48,942 bases of DNA from Bacteroides sp. SM23_62_1 (GCA_001304505.1 LJUQ01000004.1:1-48942), one strand, 5' to 3'; counted from the first letter of the stretch, positions 9,542 to 18,814 are shown. Notes: generated by a model not told the origin, from the sequence alone. Made by a program: numbers and translations.

Positions 9542-10129
9542 TTAACTTATTGTAAGGTTTATTTTGTTTTCCCTGATAAGTTTTCTCAGGTTGATAAGGG
9601 CATATCTCATACGCCCAAGTGCCGTGTTAATACTGACATTGGTTTGTTCAGCTATCTCTTTGAAGCTCATTCCACCATAATGTCGTAATAATATGACCTG
9701 TTTCTGATCTTCTGGAAGCTCATTTACAAGCAGCCGGACATCATTGATGATTTGTTCCCTGATCAGGAATTCTTCAATGTTCCCTTCAGAAAGTTTTTTA
9801 GAATTAAAGATATCAGCTTCATAATCTTCACTTGTAAATGTGTTGATCTGCTTTTCTTTCCTGAAGTGATCAATGATGAGATTATGAGCTATTCGGATAA
9901 CCCAGGATAAGAATTTTCCGTCATCTCGGTATTTCCCTTCATGAAGGGATTTGATGACTTTAATGAAAGTATCCTGAAAGATGTCTTCAGCAAGATGCTG
10001 ATTTTTAACAGTAAGGATTATGTAGGTATAAACCTTGTTTTTATGCCTGTTGATCAGGACTTCAATACTGGCATTATCACCTTCAAGGAATCTTTGAACC
10101 AGCTCCTGATCGGATAGTTTCTTCAACAT
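9542..10129 (-). CDS. ECF-type RNA polymerase sigma factor
   Basis: The 195-residue protein has region 2 (about residues 24-93, with HLAEDIFQDTFIKVIKSL and the following FLSWVIRIAHNLIIDHFRK) and region 4 (about 130-185, LPEDQKQVILLRHYGGMSF then a helix-turn-helix). This is the usual two-domain plan of sigma-70 family ECF factors that redirect RNA polymerase to a dedicated regulon. No anti-sigma gene with a transmembrane helix is adjacent, so its control is not evident. The start is fixed by AAGGAGG at 10138-10144, eight bases before ATG, a rare strong Shine-Dalgarno for this genome. Confidence 0.92.
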   Translation of the reverse strand: MLKKLSDQELVQRFLEGDNASIEVLINRHKNKVYTYIILTVKNQHLAEDIFQDTFIKVIKSLHEGKYRDDGKFLSWVIRIAHNLIIDHFRKEKQINTFTSEDYEADIFNSKKLSEGNIEEFLIREQIINDVRLLVNELPEDQKQVILLRHYGGMSFKEIAEQTNVSINTALGRMRYALINLRKLIRENKINLTIS

Positions 10130-10137
10130 AGTAACTA

Positions 10138-10144
10138 CCTCCTT
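10138..10144 (-). promoter_or_regulatory. Strong Shine-Dalgarno of the ECF sigma gene
   Basis: The minus strand reads AAGGAGG eight bases before the ATG at 10129. Most genes in this window lack such a site, so it marks efficient initiation and fixes the start. Confidence 0.8.
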
Positions 10145-10251
10145 CTTTGTTTACAGAATTAGGTAGAGATGTTCAATAGGCTTCCTCCCGGTTATTCGTT
10201 AGACATTAAGACATGCAAGAAAGCTAAAAAAAATCATATCACAAAAAATAC

Positions 10252-10259
10252 TACTTTTG
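10252..10259 (+). promoter_or_regulatory. Candidate -7 element for uvrA
   Basis: TACTTTTG matches the Bacteroidetes -7 consensus TAnnTTTG. No TTTG is found at the ideal -33 distance. The implied transcript start near 10265 falls after the possible TTG start at 10264 and ahead of the ATG at 10306, which supports the shorter reading of uvrA. Confidence 0.4.
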
Positions 10260-10305
10260 AAATTTGTTTAAAGCCTTCGTGCATTCAAATTTTTATGCAA
10301 TTTTC

Positions 10306-13134
10306 ATGCCAGCAAGAGTCAAAAATACAAAAAAAAATATTTATATCAAAGGTGCCAGGGTTCATAATCTTAAAAATATAGATGTTCAGATACCCAGAAA
10401 TAAACTCGTAGTCATTACCGGTCTGTCGGGTTCAGGGAAATCATCCCTGGCTTTTGACACACTTTATGCAGAGGGTCAGCGTCGTTATGTTGAGAGCCTG
10501 TCGGCCTATGCCAGGCAATTTCTGGGCAGGATTAATAAACCTGATGTTGAATATATTAAAGGTATTCCTCCTGCGATAGCTATTGAACAAAAGGTTAATA
10601 CGCGGAATCCACGATCAACCGTAGGTACTTCAACGGAGATATATGATTACCTGAAACTTCTTTATGCCAGGATTGGGAAGACTTATTCTCCTGTTTCCGG
10701 CAGGAGGGTAAAAAAACATACAGTTACGGATGTTATTAACTATCTCGCCTCACTTGGTGAGGGATCCGGTGTTCTGATTTTAGCTCCATACAGTTTTTCT
10801 ACAAGCAGGGATACAAAAGAGGAAATGGGATTACTTCTTAAGCAGGGTATTACCCGTATTGAAGCGGATGGTGCATTATACCGTTTGGAAGAGTTAATGG
10901 CTGGTTCACTTCCTTTCAATCCTCATAATAAGGTATACATTATCGTTGACAGGATAAAAATTCATCTGGATGAGGATTCTTTGGCACGATATGCCGACTC
11001 GGTGCAGACCAGCTTCAGCCTGGGTAAAGGAGAATGTCTGATTAAAATTATAGATGAAAATAAACCATCCGTCTGCCCGTTCTCCGATAGATTCGAAGCA
11101 GATGGTATCACATTTGATGAACCGGATGTTCATATGTTTAGCTTTAATAATCCTCTGGGTGCATGTCCTTTATGCGAAGGTTATGGCAAAGTAATTGGAA
11201 TCGATGAAGATCTTGTAGTTCCAAATAAAAGCCTTTCGATTTATGAAGATGCCATTATATGCTGGAGAGGTGAGAAAATGAAGAGTTGGAAAGAAAGGCT
11301 GATTCATCATGCTGATATATCCGGCATACCCATTCATAAACCTTTTTATCAGCTCACTCCCGAACAGAAACAACTGATATGGAATGGTAACAGATATTTT
11401 AAAGGCCTGAATAGCTTCTTCAAACATCTTGAAGAAAAGAAATACAAGATTCAGTACAGGGTAATGTTATCCCGGTATCGCGGTAAAACAAATTGTCCTG
11501 AATGCAATGGTACGCGGTTAAAGAAAGAAGCTTCCTATGTAAAGGTTCATAAGAAAGCCATCCAGGAGCTTGTTACCATGCCCGTAGTGGAATTGTATAA
11601 ATTTATTAATAACCTGAATCTGAATGAGAATGAAGTAAAGATTGCAGGAAGGGTTGTAACAGAACTTAAACACAGACTGAAATATCTCGTTGAGGTAGGA
11701 TTGAGTTATCTCACATTAAACAGGTTATCCTCCACTCTTTCAGGAGGCGAATCCCAGCGTATAAATCTTGCTACTTCACTGGGCAGCAGTCTGGTTGGTT
11801 CGCTCTATATTCTGGATGAACCCAGCATTGGACTTCACCCGAGAGATACCCACCTGCTGATTAATGTATTAAAAAATCTTCAGCGACTTGGGAACACTGT
11901 TTTGGTTGTTGAACATGATGAGGAAATCATCAGGTCGGCGGATGAGATTATTGATATCGGTCCGCTGGCAGGATTACAGGGAGGGCGAATCGTTTTTCAG
12001 GGATCTCCCGATAATCTTTTAAAAACCGATCAAAGTCTTACTGCAAAATATTTGAAAGGTGAAGAAAAAATTGAACTTCCTTCACTCAGAAGAAAATGGA
12101 ATAATTATATAATGATCTGTGGTGCAAGGGAAAATAATCTTAAAAACATTGATGTGAAGATTCCTCTGAACATCATGACTGTTATTACCGGAGTGAGTGG
12201 ATCAGGGAAAACATCCCTCGTGAAGAATATTTTATTTCCGGCCTTGGGTAAATTATATAATGGTTATGGTGACAGGTCAGGGGCGCATGATTATCTGGAT
12301 GGTGATATACATTTGCTTGAGGGGATTGAACTTGTTGATCAGAATCCTATTGGTAAATCATCCAGATCCAACCCGGTTACCTATATGAAAGCGTATGATG
12401 AGATCCGCAAGATATATGCTGAACAGCAATTATCAAAAATAAACGGATTTAAACCAGCCCATTTTTCTTTTAATATTGATGGGGGAAGGTGTGAAGAATG
12501 CCAGGGCGAAGGAATTATCAAAGTTGAAATGCAGTTTATGGCAGATATCAGTCTGGTTTGTGAAAGTTGCAAAGGAAGAAGATTCAAGGATGAATTACTG
12601 GAGGTAAAATACTGTGAAAAGAATATTTTCGATTTGCTGAATTTAAGTGTCAGTGAGGCAATTGAGTTTTTCAAACAGTCAGATGGCAGTTTAGAAAGAA
12701 AGATTATTGAGAAGCTCAATCCCCTTGAAAATGTAGGACTTGGTTATATTAAGCTTGGGCAATCTTCCAGTACCCTGAGCGGTGGTGAAAGCCAACGCGT
12801 TAAACTGGCATCTTACCTGGTAAAAGAGCAAAAACAGAAACCAACACTTTTTATATTTGATGAACCAACAACCGGTCTGCATTTCCACGATATCAGGCGT
12901 TTACTCGATGCTTTCAATGCTTTAATTGAGAATGGCCATAGTGTTCTTATTATAGAACATAACCTGGAAATTATAAAATCAGCTGACTGGATCATAGATC
13001 TCGGGCCGGAGGGGGGGATCCAGGGGGGGTACATCGTTTTTGAAGGCAAACCGGAACAGCTGACAAAAGAAAAAAATTCCTTTACCGGCAAATTCCTGTC
13101 AAAAAAAATACAAAAAAAGCCTATTCGCGAATAG
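10306..13134 (+). CDS. uvrA: Excinuclease ABC subunit A
   Basis: UvrA is the damage-recognition ATPase of nucleotide excision repair and loads UvrB on DNA. Two ABC modules are present. Module I has Walker A GLSGSGKSS (residues 39-47) and signature LSGGESQRINLA with Walker B LYILDEPSIGLHPRD. Module II has GVSGSGKTS, then the zinc finger C729-x2-C732 ... C752-x2-C755, then LSGGESQRVKLA and LFIFDEPTTGLHFHD. The first zinc site is incomplete: the position that is normally CxxC reads CPFS (C257), while the partner pair C287-x2-C290 is kept. ATG 10306 gives 942 residues, the usual length; an upstream TTG at 10264 would add 14 atypical residues. Bacteroidota often carry more than one UvrA, so this could be either paralogue. 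Confidence 0.93.
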   Translation: MPARVKNTKKNIYIKGARVHNLKNIDVQIPRNKLVVITGLSGSGKSSLAFDTLYAEGQRRYVESLSAYARQFLGRINKPDVEYIKGIPPAIAIEQKVNTRNPRSTVGTSTEIYDYLKLLYARIGKTYSPVSGRRVKKHTVTDVINYLASLGEGSGVLILAPYSFSTSRDTKEEMGLLLKQGITRIEADGALYRLEELMAGSLPFNPHNKVYIIVDRIKIHLDEDSLARYADSVQTSFSLGKGECLIKIIDENKPSVCPFSDRFEADGITFDEPDVHMFSFNNPLGACPLCEGYGKVIGIDEDLVVPNKSLSIYEDAIICWRGEKMKSWKERLIHHADISGIPIHKPFYQLTPEQKQLIWNGNRYFKGLNSFFKHLEEKKYKIQYRVMLSRYRGKTNCPECNGTRLKKEASYVKVHKKAIQELVTMPVVELYKFINNLNLNENEVKIAGRVVTELKHRLKYLVEVGLSYLTLNRLSSTLSGGESQRINLATSLGSSLVGSLYILDEPSIGLHPRDTHLLINVLKNLQRLGNTVLVVEHDEEIIRSADEIIDIGPLAGLQGGRIVFQGSPDNLLKTDQSLTAKYLKGEEKIELPSLRRKWNNYIMICGARENNLKNIDVKIPLNIMTVITGVSGSGKTSLVKNILFPALGKLYNGYGDRSGAHDYLDGDIHLLEGIELVDQNPIGKSSRSNPVTYMKAYDEIRKIYAEQQLSKINGFKPAHFSFNIDGGRCEECQGEGIIKVEMQFMADISLVCESCKGRRFKDELLEVKYCEKNIFDLLNLSVSEAIEFFKQSDGSLERKIIEKLNPLENVGLGYIKLGQSSSTLSGGESQRVKLASYLVKEQKQKPTLFIFDEPTTGLHFHDIRRLLDAFNALIENGHSVLIIEHNLEIIKSADWIIDLGPEGGIQGGYIVFEGKPEQLTKEKNSFTGKFLSKKIQKKPIRE

Positions 13135-13141
13135 GCTTTTT
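13114..13141. terminator. Palindromic bidirectional terminator overlapping the uvrA stop
   Basis: A perfect 28-bp palindrome (arms AAAAAGCCTATTCG and its complement) contains the uvrA TAG stop at 13132-13134. The A and T ends give a U-tract on either strand, so it suits both uvrA and the convergent gene ending at 13160. Confidence 0.85.
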
Positions 13142-13159
13142 AAGTTAATGGAGGGATTA

Positions 13160-13600
13160 TTATTTTTCTTTAAATCCAAACATGATCGCAACACAACCTC
13201 CGAGTATATCTTCAGGTAAACCTTCTGTTGCAGGAACAAGAATAAATATTTTAAGTTGCTGGCTTGCTTCAAGTCTGAAATCCCAGATTCGTGAATAATC
13301 ATTGGATTTGTTTGTATACAGCACATTCCGGTCTGAATCAATCACCCTGAATTCAATATCCGGCAATTCATCACTACCGCAAACAGAGATCCTGTAATCG
13401 GTATCGGAATAAAAAGTTTTATAAAGCTCGGCTTCCTCACCAATGGTTAACATGGCTGCATGGTAATTTCCGTCATGAATATATGGAGTTAGCTCTACTT
13501 TACAAATTTTCTTTGCGAATCCCTTGCATTGTGCATTTAAGGTAAATGGTACGAATGCAACGGCAGCTATAACGACTATCTTAAGAATTATCCTTTTCAT
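13160..13600 (-). CDS. Small exported protein of unknown function
   Basis: The 146-residue product has a Sec signal peptide (hydrophobic residues 5-20, likely cut after TLNAQ). The mature part of ~120 residues contains four cysteines and a beta-rich pattern (YRISVCGSDELPDIEFRVID, then a DFRLEASQQLKIFILVP stretch). That pattern resembles a small periplasmic binding or carbohydrate-interaction fold, but I recognise no family. It begins 11 bp after the stop of the lipoprotein gene at 13612, so the two almost certainly form one operon and may act together at the cell envelope. Confidence 0.7.
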   Translation of the reverse strand: MKRIILKIVVIAAVAFVPFTLNAQCKGFAKKICKVELTPYIHDGNYHAAMLTIGEEAELYKTFYSDTDYRISVCGSDELPDIEFRVIDSDRNVLYTNKSNDYSRIWDFRLEASQQLKIFILVPATEGLPEDILGGCVAIMFGFKEK

Positions 13601-13611
13601 AAAGCGATGTT

Positions 13612-14535
13612 TTAAGAAATGAAATTTTGTCTCAGAGTCCTGATTTTTTCCGAAAGTTCATTAAAGATTGCAGGTGTAATTCTTATGGTTGATTCTGACT
13701 TAAGAATGGTAACATTAGACTCTTCATCAGGTACCGGTTGAATCTTGGATGTAGTAATGGTAATTTTATCAAAGGTGGATTTTAAATCATTAATACCCTC
13801 CATAATTGCAATAACATCAGGATGATCCTGGTTATCCTCGAGTAGTTTAAGAACCCATTCGAAAGAAAGCTTCTGATCAACAATCCTTTCAACCAGTTTA
13901 TTGTCTTCTATGGGACTGTCACCCACAAGACTTGTTGCAATATATAATCCTTCTATCCATCCACCGACAAGGACAATAGAAGCAAGTGCAGGTCGTTCAT
14001 TTTCAGTCAAAAATGAACTTGAACTCATGATGGTTTCAGAGATAATATCCATGATAACATCACGGTTATTAATGTTCTCTTCAAGCCTCTCAATGGTATT
14101 GTTATCAATGGCATCGAGTATCCCCAGTCCGTCAGCCATCTGTTTGGCAGCATTCATGTAATCAATGGAAGTCTGGGTTTGATCAAAGAGACTGGCAAAA
14201 CTAAGATCGGTTGTATAGATCCCAAGATTCAATGCCATGGTCCTGTTCGTGGTGTAATTTGAAGTATTGGATACAGGATTTAAAAGTTCTTCATTGTAAG
14301 TAGCTCCGGCACTTTTCAGAAGCATTGCCGTTTCTAGGGGAGAAGGCAGAGAATAAAAAATCTGCTTGGCTGTACCGATATCATCCAGAAGATCTTCACT
14401 GATCTCGGTAGAGTCCAGGCCAAAGTCTTCATCAGTTCGTCTTTGTTTATCAGATGCACAGCCTGAAAACATAACTGCAGCAAGAAATATGGCAATTAGT
14501 TTAACAGGAATTGACAGGAAGATTTTCTTGCCCAT
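13612..14535 (-). CDS. Putative lipoprotein of unknown function
   Basis: Residues 1-26 form a lipoprotein signal with the lipobox FSGC (acylated Cys at 26). The mature protein of ~280 residues is largely alpha-helical by eye, with many acidic and Ile/Leu heptad-like stretches (about residues 120-260), and has no recognisable enzymatic motif. It is upstream partner of the 146-residue exported protein (11-bp gap). The SDK after the Cys gives no clear inner- or outer-membrane sorting prediction for Bacteroidota. Function not assigned. Confidence 0.72.
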   Translation of the reverse strand: MGKKIFLSIPVKLIAIFLAAVMFSGCASDKQRRTDEDFGLDSTEISEDLLDDIGTAKQIFYSLPSPLETAMLLKSAGATYNEELLNPVSNTSNYTTNRTMALNLGIYTTDLSFASLFDQTQTSIDYMNAAKQMADGLGILDAIDNNTIERLEENINNRDVIMDIISETIMSSSSFLTENERPALASIVLVGGWIEGLYIATSLVGDSPIEDNKLVERIVDQKLSFEWVLKLLEDNQDHPDVIAIMEGINDLKSTFDKITITTSKIQPVPDEESNVTILKSESTIRITPAIFNELSEKIRTLRQNFIS

Positions 14536-14787
14536 AGGTCAGATTTTAATGATAATTGTCGAAAAGGATTTTATAATCAGTAGTAAAATTAACACTTTTT
14601 TTTAAAAAACAAAATTGATGAAAGAAATCATATAGCTGTAAATTATTAATATTGAACATGTTATAAATTGGCATTCCGAAACTATGTCTGGATACTCATT
14701 TTATGATATTAAAAACAATACTATTCATTCTGATAAACAATGTTTGCTGGTAGGAAGAGTTGTATCGTTGCCAGACCGAAATAATTT

Positions 14788-16995
14788 TTAATGTATGGTA
14801 ATTTTGACCGATTTATCATCAAGAATATGACCTATGATGGCTGCGTTTTCGACGCCTGCATCCCGGAGATGATGAAGAAATTTTTCACTTTCTTTTTCAG
14901 GAACTGAAAACAACAGGCCACCTGAAGTCTGGGCATCAGAGAGAATATACTTCTGGTTTTCCGGGAAGCCTTCCTTGAATTGCAGCCATTTCTTATAAAA
15001 TTCCATGTTCTTTTTTGTCCCCCCGGGAAGTAGTCCAAGTCTTGTCAGGTCATTTGTTCCATTCATGATGGGCACTTGGTCATAAAATATTTCAGCCGAT
15101 TTATGGCTGGCTTTAAGCATCTCATACAAATGACCAAGGAGACCAAATCCGGTAATATCCGTACATGCATTTACAGGATAGAAACTGGCTATTTGAGCAG
15201 CTGTTTTATTCAGCTGCTTCATTAGTTCGGTGGCCTTCCGGATAATTGTTTCACTTGCCTGGCCTCTTTTAATTCCTGCACTTATTATACCTGTACCGAT
15301 TGGTTTTGTAAGGATAAGCGCATCTCCCTGCCTGGCATTGCTATTTGTAAGAATTTTGTCCGGATGAGCAACTCCTGTAACAGCCATTCCAAACTTCGGT
15401 TCAATATCTTCGATTGTATGTCCCCCCAGAATATTAATTTCTGCTTCAGCAGCAACTGCTTTAGCACCTTCCAGAATTGTTTCAAGAATTGATAACGGTA
15501 ACCTGTTTACCGGAAATCCAACAATATTTAAAGCAAATAAAGGTTTTCCACCCATAGCATAAATATCACTTAACGCATTGGCAGCGGCAATTGCCCCAAA
15601 ATCATATGCATCATCCACCACAGGAGTAAAAAAGTCGACTGTCTGGATAATGGCAATATCCTCACTTATTTTATATACAGCAGCATCATCAGCGTTTCTT
15701 GCGTCCACAAGTATATCCTTATTTTCAGTCAAAGGCAGACCTGCCAGTATTTGTTCAAGATCATCCGGGCTTATTTTGCAGGCACAGCCCAGACCGTGGG
15801 AGTAATGTGTTAACTTAACTCCTGTTTCCTGTCGTGCCTTTGTGATGGTTGTTTTATCAAGCATAATCCTGGATGCATTTTCAACAATCATTCCGGCAGC
15901 ATTCTCTATATCTTCAAAAGTTGTGTATTTGCCGGTTGAGAAGCGTACGGTTCCCATGGCAATATCAGGATGTACCTGCATGGATTGCAGGACATGGGAG
16001 ACCGTTTGTTTATCTGCATGGCAGGCAGCTCCGGCGGATGCAGCAATCTCAGGCATGGATGAGAGAAGCTGATCTGCTTCTATTCCGGGAAACCCCACAC
16101 TCAATGTATTCGGCAGACAACGGTCAGGATCACCTATCCTGACCACTTCCGGCAAATTACTTTGAATGATATCATACAAATGGTCACGGGTTGTTTTCAT
16201 TTGATCGTAATATGTATCAGCATCCCTTCTTGCTATTTCGCAGGCTTTACCCAAACCAACAATTTCCATCACATTTTCTGTACCGGCTCTCCTGTTTTGC
16301 TCGTGATCTGCACCGTGTATAAGCTTTTCAAGATCGATTCCGGAACGTATATAGAGTGCTCCAATTCCTTTGGGGCCATAAAGTTTATGCCCGGCAAGTG
16401 AAAGCAAATCAACACGAAGCTTCTGAACATCAACGCTAATCTTCCCCGTTGTTTGAGCAGCATCAGTATGAAAGAATATTTTTCGCGACCTGGCAAGTTC
16501 TGCTATCTGTTCAACTGGCTGTATAGTACCTGTCTCATTGTTTGCATGCATGATTGTTATCAGGATGGTTCCTTTACGGATGGATTTCTCAAGCCGCTCT
16601 AAATCAATAATCCCGAAAGTATCTACAGGAACATATGTGACTGCATACCCATACTTTTCAAGGTATGAACATACATTCAGGACAGCCGGATGCTCGATTG
16701 CTGATGTAATAATATGGTTCCCTTTATCACGAAGTGCATAAGCAATCCCTTTGATGGCATAATTATTCGACTCTGTACCACCACTGGTAAACACAATCTC
16801 ATCATGGTTGCAGTTTAGCAGCAATGCAATTTTTTCTCTTGCTGACTCAACTGCTTTTCTTGCCTCAAAGCCATACTGATGGGAACTTGAAGGATTACCA
16901 AAATGACCAAACAAGTATGGTTGCATAGCTGCTGCCACTTCAGGATCTACAGGAGTGGTGGCATTATAATCGAGATAAATTGTTTTTTTATCCAC
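14788..16995 (-). CDS. selD: Fusion of cysteine desulfurase (NifS-like) and selenide, water dikinase (SelD)
   Basis: The N-terminal ~380 residues are a group I/NifS-like PLP enzyme: YLDYNATTPVD at the start, HANNETG, TDAAQ, the PLP lysine in AGHKLYGPKG (K204) and the persulfide Cys in ASAGAACHAD (C325). The C-terminal ~340 residues are a complete SelD: THYSHGLGCACK with C404, C406 and K407 matching catalytic C17, C19 and K20 of E. coli SelD, then DDAAVY, TVDFFTP, LGGHTIE, TDITGFGLLGH and DAQTSGGLL. SelD makes selenophosphate; a desulfurase can release selenium from selenocysteine, so the fusion links donor and user. Start: GTG 16995 puts the conserved block at residue 5; TTG 17025 is the alternative. 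No selA, selB or selU is in the window. Confidence 0.93.
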   Translation of the reverse strand: MDKKTIYLDYNATTPVDPEVAAAMQPYLFGHFGNPSSSHQYGFEARKAVESAREKIALLLNCNHDEIVFTSGGTESNNYAIKGIAYALRDKGNHIITSAIEHPAVLNVCSYLEKYGYAVTYVPVDTFGIIDLERLEKSIRKGTILITIMHANNETGTIQPVEQIAELARSRKIFFHTDAAQTTGKISVDVQKLRVDLLSLAGHKLYGPKGIGALYIRSGIDLEKLIHGADHEQNRRAGTENVMEIVGLGKACEIARRDADTYYDQMKTTRDHLYDIIQSNLPEVVRIGDPDRCLPNTLSVGFPGIEADQLLSSMPEIAASAGAACHADKQTVSHVLQSMQVHPDIAMGTVRFSTGKYTTFEDIENAAGMIVENASRIMLDKTTITKARQETGVKLTHYSHGLGCACKISPDDLEQILAGLPLTENKDILVDARNADDAAVYKISEDIAIIQTVDFFTPVVDDAYDFGAIAAANALSDIYAMGGKPLFALNIVGFPVNRLPLSILETILEGAKAVAAEAEINILGGHTIEDIEPKFGMAVTGVAHPDKILTNSNARQGDALILTKPIGTGIISAGIKRGQASETIIRKATELMKQLNKTAAQIASFYPVNACTDITGFGLLGHLYEMLKASHKSAEIFYDQVPIMNGTNDLTRLGLLPGGTKKNMEFYKKWLQFKEGFPENQKYILSDAQTSGGLLFSVPEKESEKFLHHLRDAGVENAAIIGHILDDKSVKITIH

Positions 16996-17123
16996 AGATA
17001 ACAGGATATGATGGCAAATAATCAATATAATCCTGCAATGATATCTTCAAACAATGCAGTATTGTGTACAGATCTTTAACAGGTCAATTTAGATGGTTTG
17101 TTTATCCAATGGATATGAAACGG

Positions 17124-18008
17124 TTAAAAATTCATCATCTTATCGGTCAGATAAGGCTCGTACCTTGCGGCAATCTCATCAGTCCATCCAATCAGGTATT
17201 TTGTATACTCACTGATTTCAAGATCCCAGATATTTTTCCCGTAAGGATCCTGCATGATCTCATCTGGAAATTCATTCTGAAGAAAGCGTATCTTTTTTTC
17301 ATTTTTCCTGAAAAGAGTAGGATACATATCGGCTGCACCATACAGATGAAGGAAATTATGTGCAATTTCAGTCGGGTACTTATAGCTGACAACGGCAAAT
17401 TCTACGTCATCCGTGTTCATGGTATTCATCTGTACCGAGATATCAGATTTATAGTAATTATTAAGCAAAAATATGAGGGCGACACTTTCAACATTATTCT
17501 GATCCCGTAGATATGCAACTAGTCTTTCTTTATTTCTGGGATTTTTAATTTCAGGAATACCCTCTTTTTCATAAATAGGCATGGAACTACCTGCAATTCT
17601 GGCTATACCATCAGCCCATTTATTCATGAGTTCCCCGCCCTTCCTTATGCTGGGTTCAGTTACAGAATTGAGAATACTTCCTGAAGGTAGATTTTTCGTA
17701 ATGGTTGTATATTCTTGTCCAATATAAAAGTCGGCGATAATATTAAGTACAATATCATTTTCTTTTGCCTGCATGTGAAGCCATTGTATGGCCACTCTTA
17801 CAGAATCAATGGTCGATTGGATATCATATTCTGTCCAGGGCGAAGTCTCCCTGCTGTCAATAAATGTAAAATATAGCAGTACGTCCCCTTTAAGATCCTT
17901 GCAGACGTTGGTGTATCTTCCTTTTCTGTAATCCAGCCTTTCCAGCGAATAATTCGAGGGGATTATTGTCAATATTATTGGAAAAATTAGTAGTGCGATT
18001 ATTTTCAT
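17124..18008 (-). CDS. Exported protein with a degenerate metzincin-like motif
   Basis: The 294-residue protein starts with a hydrophobic export signal (residues 2-19). Near residue 217 it reads HNFLHLYGAAD, which has the spacing of the zinc-protease motif HExxHxxGxxD: H217, H221, G224 and D227 are present but the catalytic Glu is Asn (N218). A metal could still bind, but normal peptidase chemistry would be lost. The preceding segment (SVQMNTMNTDDVEFAVVSY, about 191-209) would be the usual edge strand of such a fold. I infer a catalytically dead or altered relative of a metallopeptidase; no family name is certain. It lies downstream of nth on the same strand (90-bp gap). Confidence 0.65.
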   Translation of the reverse strand: MKIIALLIFPIILTIIPSNYSLERLDYRKGRYTNVCKDLKGDVLLYFTFIDSRETSPWTEYDIQSTIDSVRVAIQWLHMQAKENDIVLNIIADFYIGQEYTTITKNLPSGSILNSVTEPSIRKGGELMNKWADGIARIAGSSMPIYEKEGIPEIKNPRNKERLVAYLRDQNNVESVALIFLLNNYYKSDISVQMNTMNTDDVEFAVVSYKYPTEIAHNFLHLYGAADMYPTLFRKNEKKIRFLQNEFPDEIMQDPYGKNIWDLEISEYTKYLIGWTDEIAARYEPYLTDKMMNF

Positions 18009-18098
18009 GAAGATCTGCCGGGCTTTGGATTAGAAAACAAAAATAATAAACTGCATGATAAATAATGGATTATCCTACCTACTGAACGTGGATATTGT

Positions 18099-18773
18099 TT
18101 ATTTCTTGTGTAATTTATTGTTATAATATTTACAGATACCGGTCAATCCGCATTCTTCACATTTTGGTTTTCTTGAAATACAGGTATACCTGCCATGAAG
18201 GATCAGCCAGTGGTGGGTTCTGGAGATCAGATCCACAGGAAGATATTTGACCAGTTGCCTCTCTGCCTGTAAGGGGGTTCTGGCTCCGGATGTTAAACCA
18301 AGACGTGATGAAACCCTGAAAACATGAGTGTCAACAGGCATTACAGGTATCTTATACAGGACTGCTGCGATCACATTAGCTGACTTTCTTCCAACACCGG
18401 GCAACTTTTGCAACAGGTTAACATCTTCAGGAACCTTATTATGAAAATCGTTAATGAGCACCCTGGCCATTCCGATCAGGTGTTTGGACTTATTATTCGG
18501 ATAAGAGCAGCTTCTTATGATTGACAGAACTTCTTCATGGGAGGCTGAAGCAAGCTTGTTGGCATCCGGAAACCGGCTAAAAAAATCAGGTGTGATGATA
18601 TTGACCCGTTTATCAGTGCATTGCGCTGATAAAATCACAGCAACAATAAGCTCATAAGGGTTTTTATAATGAAGCTCCGTATCCGGTTCAGGAAGAGTTT
18701 TCCTGAAATATTCAATGACAGCAGTAAATCTTTCCTTCCTGGTTACCTTTATTATTTGATCTTTTTTTTGCAT
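18099..18773 (-). CDS. nth: Endonuclease III
   Basis: This DNA glycosylase/AP lyase removes oxidised pyrimidines in base excision repair. The helix-hairpin-helix LLQKLPGVGRKSANVIAAV (about residues 118-136) contains the catalytic lysine, and PVDTHVFRVSSRLGL (about 145-159) holds the catalytic aspartate. The C-terminal cysteines have the exact C-x6-C-x2-C-x5-C spacing of the [4Fe-4S] loop (near residues 197-213). The length of 224 residues is near the usual 210-220. Its ATG at 18773 overlaps the -33 box of the divergent pheA control region, so initiation of the two transcripts may interfere. Confidence 0.95.
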   Translation of the reverse strand: MQKKDQIIKVTRKERFTAVIEYFRKTLPEPDTELHYKNPYELIVAVILSAQCTDKRVNIITPDFFSRFPDANKLASASHEEVLSIIRSCSYPNNKSKHLIGMARVLINDFHNKVPEDVNLLQKLPGVGRKSANVIAAVLYKIPVMPVDTHVFRVSSRLGLTSGARTPLQAERQLVKYLPVDLISRTHHWLILHGRYTCISRKPKCEECGLTGICKYYNNKLHKK

Positions 18774-18798
18774 AAATCAAAAAGAATGAGTAGGTTTG
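18767..18798 (+). promoter_or_regulatory. Consensus Bacteroidetes promoter driving the pheA leader
   Basis: TTTG at 18767-18770, a 20-base spacer and TAGGTTTG at 18791-18798 match the Bacteroidetes primary sigma consensus TTTG-N19-21-TAnnTTTG exactly. The predicted transcript begins near 18804, about ten bases before the first leader ORF. It is the best promoter I find in the window. Confidence 0.8.
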
Positions 18799-18814
18799 TT
18801 CAATAATAATGAAC

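Noticed and set aside
10264-10305. TTG start adding 14 residues to UvrA
   Set aside because: The extra residues are atypical, ATG 10306 gives the normal length, and a -7-like box at 10252-10259 would place the transcript start after the TTG.
14788-16995. In-frame UGA (selenocysteine) in the SelD domain
   Set aside because: The catalytic site is coded by Cys and the frame has no internal stop, so there is no evidence for selenocysteine here.
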